From contig NZ_JACOPW010000003.1 of assembly GCF_015461845.1 (NCBI RefSeq), positions 1 through 64,000 on the forward strand: DNA of 64,000 nucleotides. Direction: 5' to 3'. The notes below the pieces were generated by a model that had not been told where the DNA came from, made no database searches, and worked only from the letters and a program-made list of their open reading frames with translations. Shown here one piece after another: positions 61,429 through 64,000 of the stretch. This DNA comes from Pseudomonas mucoides. GTDB lineage: Bacteria; Pseudomonadota; Gammaproteobacteria; Pseudomonadales; Pseudomonadaceae. Numbering within the stretch: the stretch's first letter is position 1; each line of letters begins with the position of its first letter. The translations under genes were made by a program, and so were the position numbers.

Positions 61429-64000
61429 CGGCATCCTCTTCTGCCATTGCTCGCCCCTCAGCAAGAGAGCGCTCAATATTGCCCTCAGCATGCCTGCGAA
61501 TATCGTCGTAAAGAGCGAACGCCGGATCAGCTCTGCTCAATGTGGCAAGCACTTCCTCAGCTTGCGCCTTCATCCTCAAGTCTTCAGGGAACGGTTCACC
61601 AGGAGTACCTCCTCGCACACCACTGACAGCAGACGCGAAGAGCGAAGAACTGAGTGCTCGATAGACGGATACACCAAGCGAGCGCGCCACCTTCAATGTT
61701 CGCGCGACAAATGCGCTGTCCTCAAACACAAATAATGGTGGAGCGTCTCGAAGCACATAAGAGAGCACTCTGAAGTGCTGGCTGTTGCCACCAGCACACC
61801 ACGCTTCAAGGATGCTCGTACACGCCGGGTGCCGAAGTCCGAACACACCTGACACGACATCAGATAGGTTGTGCGCGAAGCGATACACGTCGATCTGTGG
61901 GAGCGCCCAGTCAAGCACCTCTCGCAACAGCACAGCCCCATCGGGATGCTCCAGAACATCTAAAGACGGCTGGTTGAATGCAGTGCCGCCGACTGGCAAC
62001 GTTCGCCAGTCATCTCGATCGACTGCCTGCTTGAGGCGTGCCTTTATAAGCTCAACTACCAAGCGAGGGCTTCGTTTGGCCACGCGCATGAAAAACCCAT
62101 GGACGATATGGTCGTCCAGACGCGGTAAGTTTAGAAATAACTTGAGAATGCGACTGAGCTCGTTCTCACCGATCGAGTCAAGCGGGATGAGCTTGTCATC
62201 GTCGAACCACATGAAGATACCCAACGGCGACTCAGCAGCCAACGCAGGATTCGCATTGACCAAAAGCTCGATTGCAAAGCTTTTGTCCCGCTCGGCTACG
62301 TCGCGAAACAGCCACGAGGAACTAGCCAGCACCGCGGGGTCGCTTGAGCCGAAGATGCGTCTCAAAATAGAGCGATCGAACTCGGTCAAGCCGCGGAGTT
62401 TGACTAGACCCATCGTGTAGGCACGCGCGACTAGAGAAAGCTCCGCATCCCCAGAAGTTAGCAGCGCTTCAATGTGAGCGTTAGCTTCGCTTGGTGCGTG
62501 TTTTATTAGCACTGCAAGTGCAACTGAGGCGAACTCTGCGATTGAGCTCTCAGGGAATTCAACTCTTGCATCAAGAACCACACGAGCGAATGCAGGCCGG
62601 TCGTTCAACAGCCGATTAACGAAAACATGAGTCGATTGGGCTGAGTCACGACGATATGTTTTGAGTTCGTCCAGGCGCTCATTAATGAACAACCCAAGCG
62701 CTTTCTCATCAGGGAACGCCTGAACAAGCTCCTCGACAAGCTTTGCCTGAATTTCATCGTTGTGGTCTTGCCTGTCAGCCTCGTGCCTCCAAGTGCTGGT
62801 TCCCCAAGCATCCATAAGCACACGAGTGACACGAGTGTTCAGATCTCGGTCGAGCTGGCGCAAAATGCGCGCTGCTGGCTCCTTGGTTGTTCCAATAGCG
62901 TAGTGTGCATGCCACCCCACCGACTCAGCGATACGTATCAGCACTACAGGCGGCAGGGACTGGCGTTCGATCAGGGAGTTAACTCGCTCAAGCGTATCAG
63001 TGAATTCCTCCTCCCAATCAGCGCCCTCCTTATCGCTGGGCGCGCGATTCATTACTCCGATCGGTCCACGCAACGCATTGTGGAGGGTCTCAGCAGCATC
63101 GTAGGCGCGACGCTTGTTGTCGCTCGTCAAGCTCTCCAAAATGACGTCTATGATTCGGCGCCGGACTGCCTGCACCGACTCAATGTCAACACCATAGGAT
63201 GTGAGCGTAATGGCGCGGCTGGAGGCTTTGGAAGTGAAGTGTCCTTCCGTTGCCAGGGCGCCTTCGAGTACAGCGAACGGAGTGAATACCCCAGTCCAAG
63301 TATCTACGTACGGCACGAGCGAGAGCATGAAATCGAGGACACCCTCAATGTATGCGATTGGAACTCGTGGCTCAGGTGTCGCCATCTCACTCAGAAGCCG
63401 AAGCGGATGATTCGGGTGCTGGTTGATTTGGCGCCGATCATTACGCCCAAGGTCCCAGAGCAGTTCCGAGGCGTCCCAGAGATACTGCAGGCTGTATGCC
63501 GCGCTGCGGATCAATCGGCAAACATCTACGTGCGCCCCATGCCCCTCCTCAATCAATCGGCGAGCAAATGCGAGTGCTTGGCGCGGCTGATAATACGCTG
63601 CTTCCACAGCTGCCTTGAGGTGCGCCTGCACATAGTCACCCTCCCACTTTAGGCTACGCCATAGCGCGTCCAGCAGTGGACTATTGGACGTGTCACCTTC
63701 ATTACGCCGCCAATCAAGGCGGCCTAGGTTTAAGAGGAGATGGGCTTTATGCTCGGGTATGGCCGCCTCAAATACTCGCTCGGCTTGCCCATTTGAGGCG
63801 CCACTTCCGATGATGTACCCGGACTCGATGATTGAGTCCGCCAGGAGATCAGGAGAGAGTCGATAGCTCGCACCTCGTTTGAACAATACACCCGATGCAA
63901 TCAGGAGCTTGGTCAATCGAGTGGCATCTGGCGCACTCACCCCTTCGATTGACTCGTAGAGTGCAAGCACCTTGGGGTCATCGGGCACGACTGGCTGGAT
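61421..64000 (-). CDS. Large STAND/NLR-like NTPase, C-terminal part (5' end outside window)
   Basis: The reading frame is open from 61421 to the right edge, so at least 859 residues of the C-terminal part are here and the N-terminus lies beyond. The first visible 60 residues (ATRLTKLLIASGVLFKRG then YRLSPDLLAD) look like the winged-helix segment that follows an AAA/STAND ATPase domain. The rest is almost wholly alpha-helical with a repeating Leu/Ala pattern, fitting HEAT-like solenoid repeats used as a sensor. It ends in an acidic tail (AEEDADE). No catalytic motif is visible in this part. Base composition appears lower in GC than in the core genes. Position behind a tRNA suggests acquired DNA; an anti-phage role is an inference. 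Confidence 0.6.
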   Translation of the reverse strand: MQPVVPDDPKVLALYESIEGVSAPDATRLTKLLIASGVLFKRGASYRLSPDLLADSIIESGYIIGSGASNGQAERVFEAAIPEHKAHLLLNLGRLDWRRNEGDTSNSPLLDALWRSLKWEGDYVQAHLKAAVEAAYYQPRQALAFARRLIEEGHGAHVDVCRLIRSAAYSLQYLWDASELLWDLGRNDRRQINQHPNHPLRLLSEMATPEPRVPIAYIEGVLDFMLSLVPYVDTWTGVFTPFAVLEGALATEGHFTSKASSRAITLTSYGVDIESVQAVRRRIIDVILESLTSDNKRRAYDAAETLHNALRGPIGVMNRAPSDKEGADWEEEFTDTLERVNSLIERQSLPPVVLIRIAESVGWHAHYAIGTTKEPAARILRQLDRDLNTRVTRVLMDAWGTSTWRHEADRQDHNDEIQAKLVEELVQAFPDEKALGLFINERLDELKTYRRDSAQSTHVFVNRLLNDRPAFARVVLDARVEFPESSIAEFASVALAVLIKHAPSEANAHIEALLTSGDAELSLVARAYTMGLVKLRGLTEFDRSILRRIFGSSDPAVLASSSWLFRDVAERDKSFAIELLVNANPALAAESPLGIFMWFDDDKLIPLDSIGENELSRILKLFLNLPRLDDHIVHGFFMRVAKRSPRLVVELIKARLKQAVDRDDWRTLPVGGTAFNQPSLDVLEHPDGAVLLREVLDWALPQIDVYRFAHNLSDVVSGVFGLRHPACTSILEAWCAGGNSQHFRVLSYVLRDAPPLFVFEDSAFVARTLKVARSLGVSVYRALSSSLFASAVSGVRGGTPGEPFPEDLRMKAQAEEVLATLSRADPAFALYDDIRRHAEGNIERSLAEGRAMAEEDADE

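Noticed and set aside
60336..64000. A second copy of the tRNA 3' end as right attachment site
   Set aside because: None was seen up to the window end; if an island exists its other end lies outside.

Overview
The window is chromosomal DNA from a Pseudomonas of the fluorescens/putida type. Three things suggest this: TyrS, Vfr, AmgK/MurU, Agt, RmcA and LptD of Pseudomonas type; many REP/REPIN elements with the gagcaagctcgctcc-type core; and gene order. From my knowledge of P. aeruginosa PAO1, the order from tyrS to the diguanylate cyclase/phosphodiesterase rmcA follows roughly PA0668 back to PA0575. The main difference is that the autotransporter esterase estA stands between trpE and trpG, where PAO1 has its pyocin cluster. 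No transposase, prophage or CRISPR array was seen.

Layout. 1-132: a near-consensus sigma70 promoter on the minus strand, probably rrn P1, pointing off the left edge. 133-12770: tyrS, an M23 peptidase, anmK, erpA, argC, hemJ, a nitronate monooxygenase-like gene, a DUF805 protein, an SDR, a HIT protein, coq7, speD, an OsmC protein and vfr. 12769-21628: a lipoate-ligase-like gene, trpCDG, estA, trpE, gph and rpe. Trp-codon leader sequences stand before both trpGDC and trpE. 21746-31035: an iron alcohol dehydrogenase, the agtABCD ABC transporter and the agtSR two-component system. 31109-42485: a DUF3530 protein, djlA-murU-amgK (minus strand), and lptD-surA-pdxA-rsmA with apaG-apaH and glpE (plus strand). 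42783-47650: the prkA/yeaH/spoVR stress trio. 47714-56374: cca, folK-folB, plsY, tsaD, then rpsU-dnaG-rpoD. 56497-60243: rmcA, followed by tRNA-Ile2(CAU).

Right of the tRNA the character changes. About 1 kb has no convincing gene but holds an orphan terminator. It is followed by the 3' part of a very large minus-strand gene (61421 to beyond 64000) that looks like a STAND/NLR-type NTPase with a helical-repeat C-terminus. This is the only accessory-looking part of the window and the best candidate for an undescribed system, probably anti-phage, but its N-terminus lies outside.

How the genes work together. Peptidoglycan turnover and recycling is well represented (M23 peptidase, anmK, amgK, murU), next to outer-membrane biogenesis (lptD, surA). 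The trp genes are split in two units that share a leader theme. agtSR very probably controls agtABCD (4-aminobutyrate/5-aminovalerate uptake in P. aeruginosa). rpsU-dnaG-rpoD is the classical macromolecular-synthesis cluster. Positions and motifs were read by eye; family assignments come from recall, not from a search.
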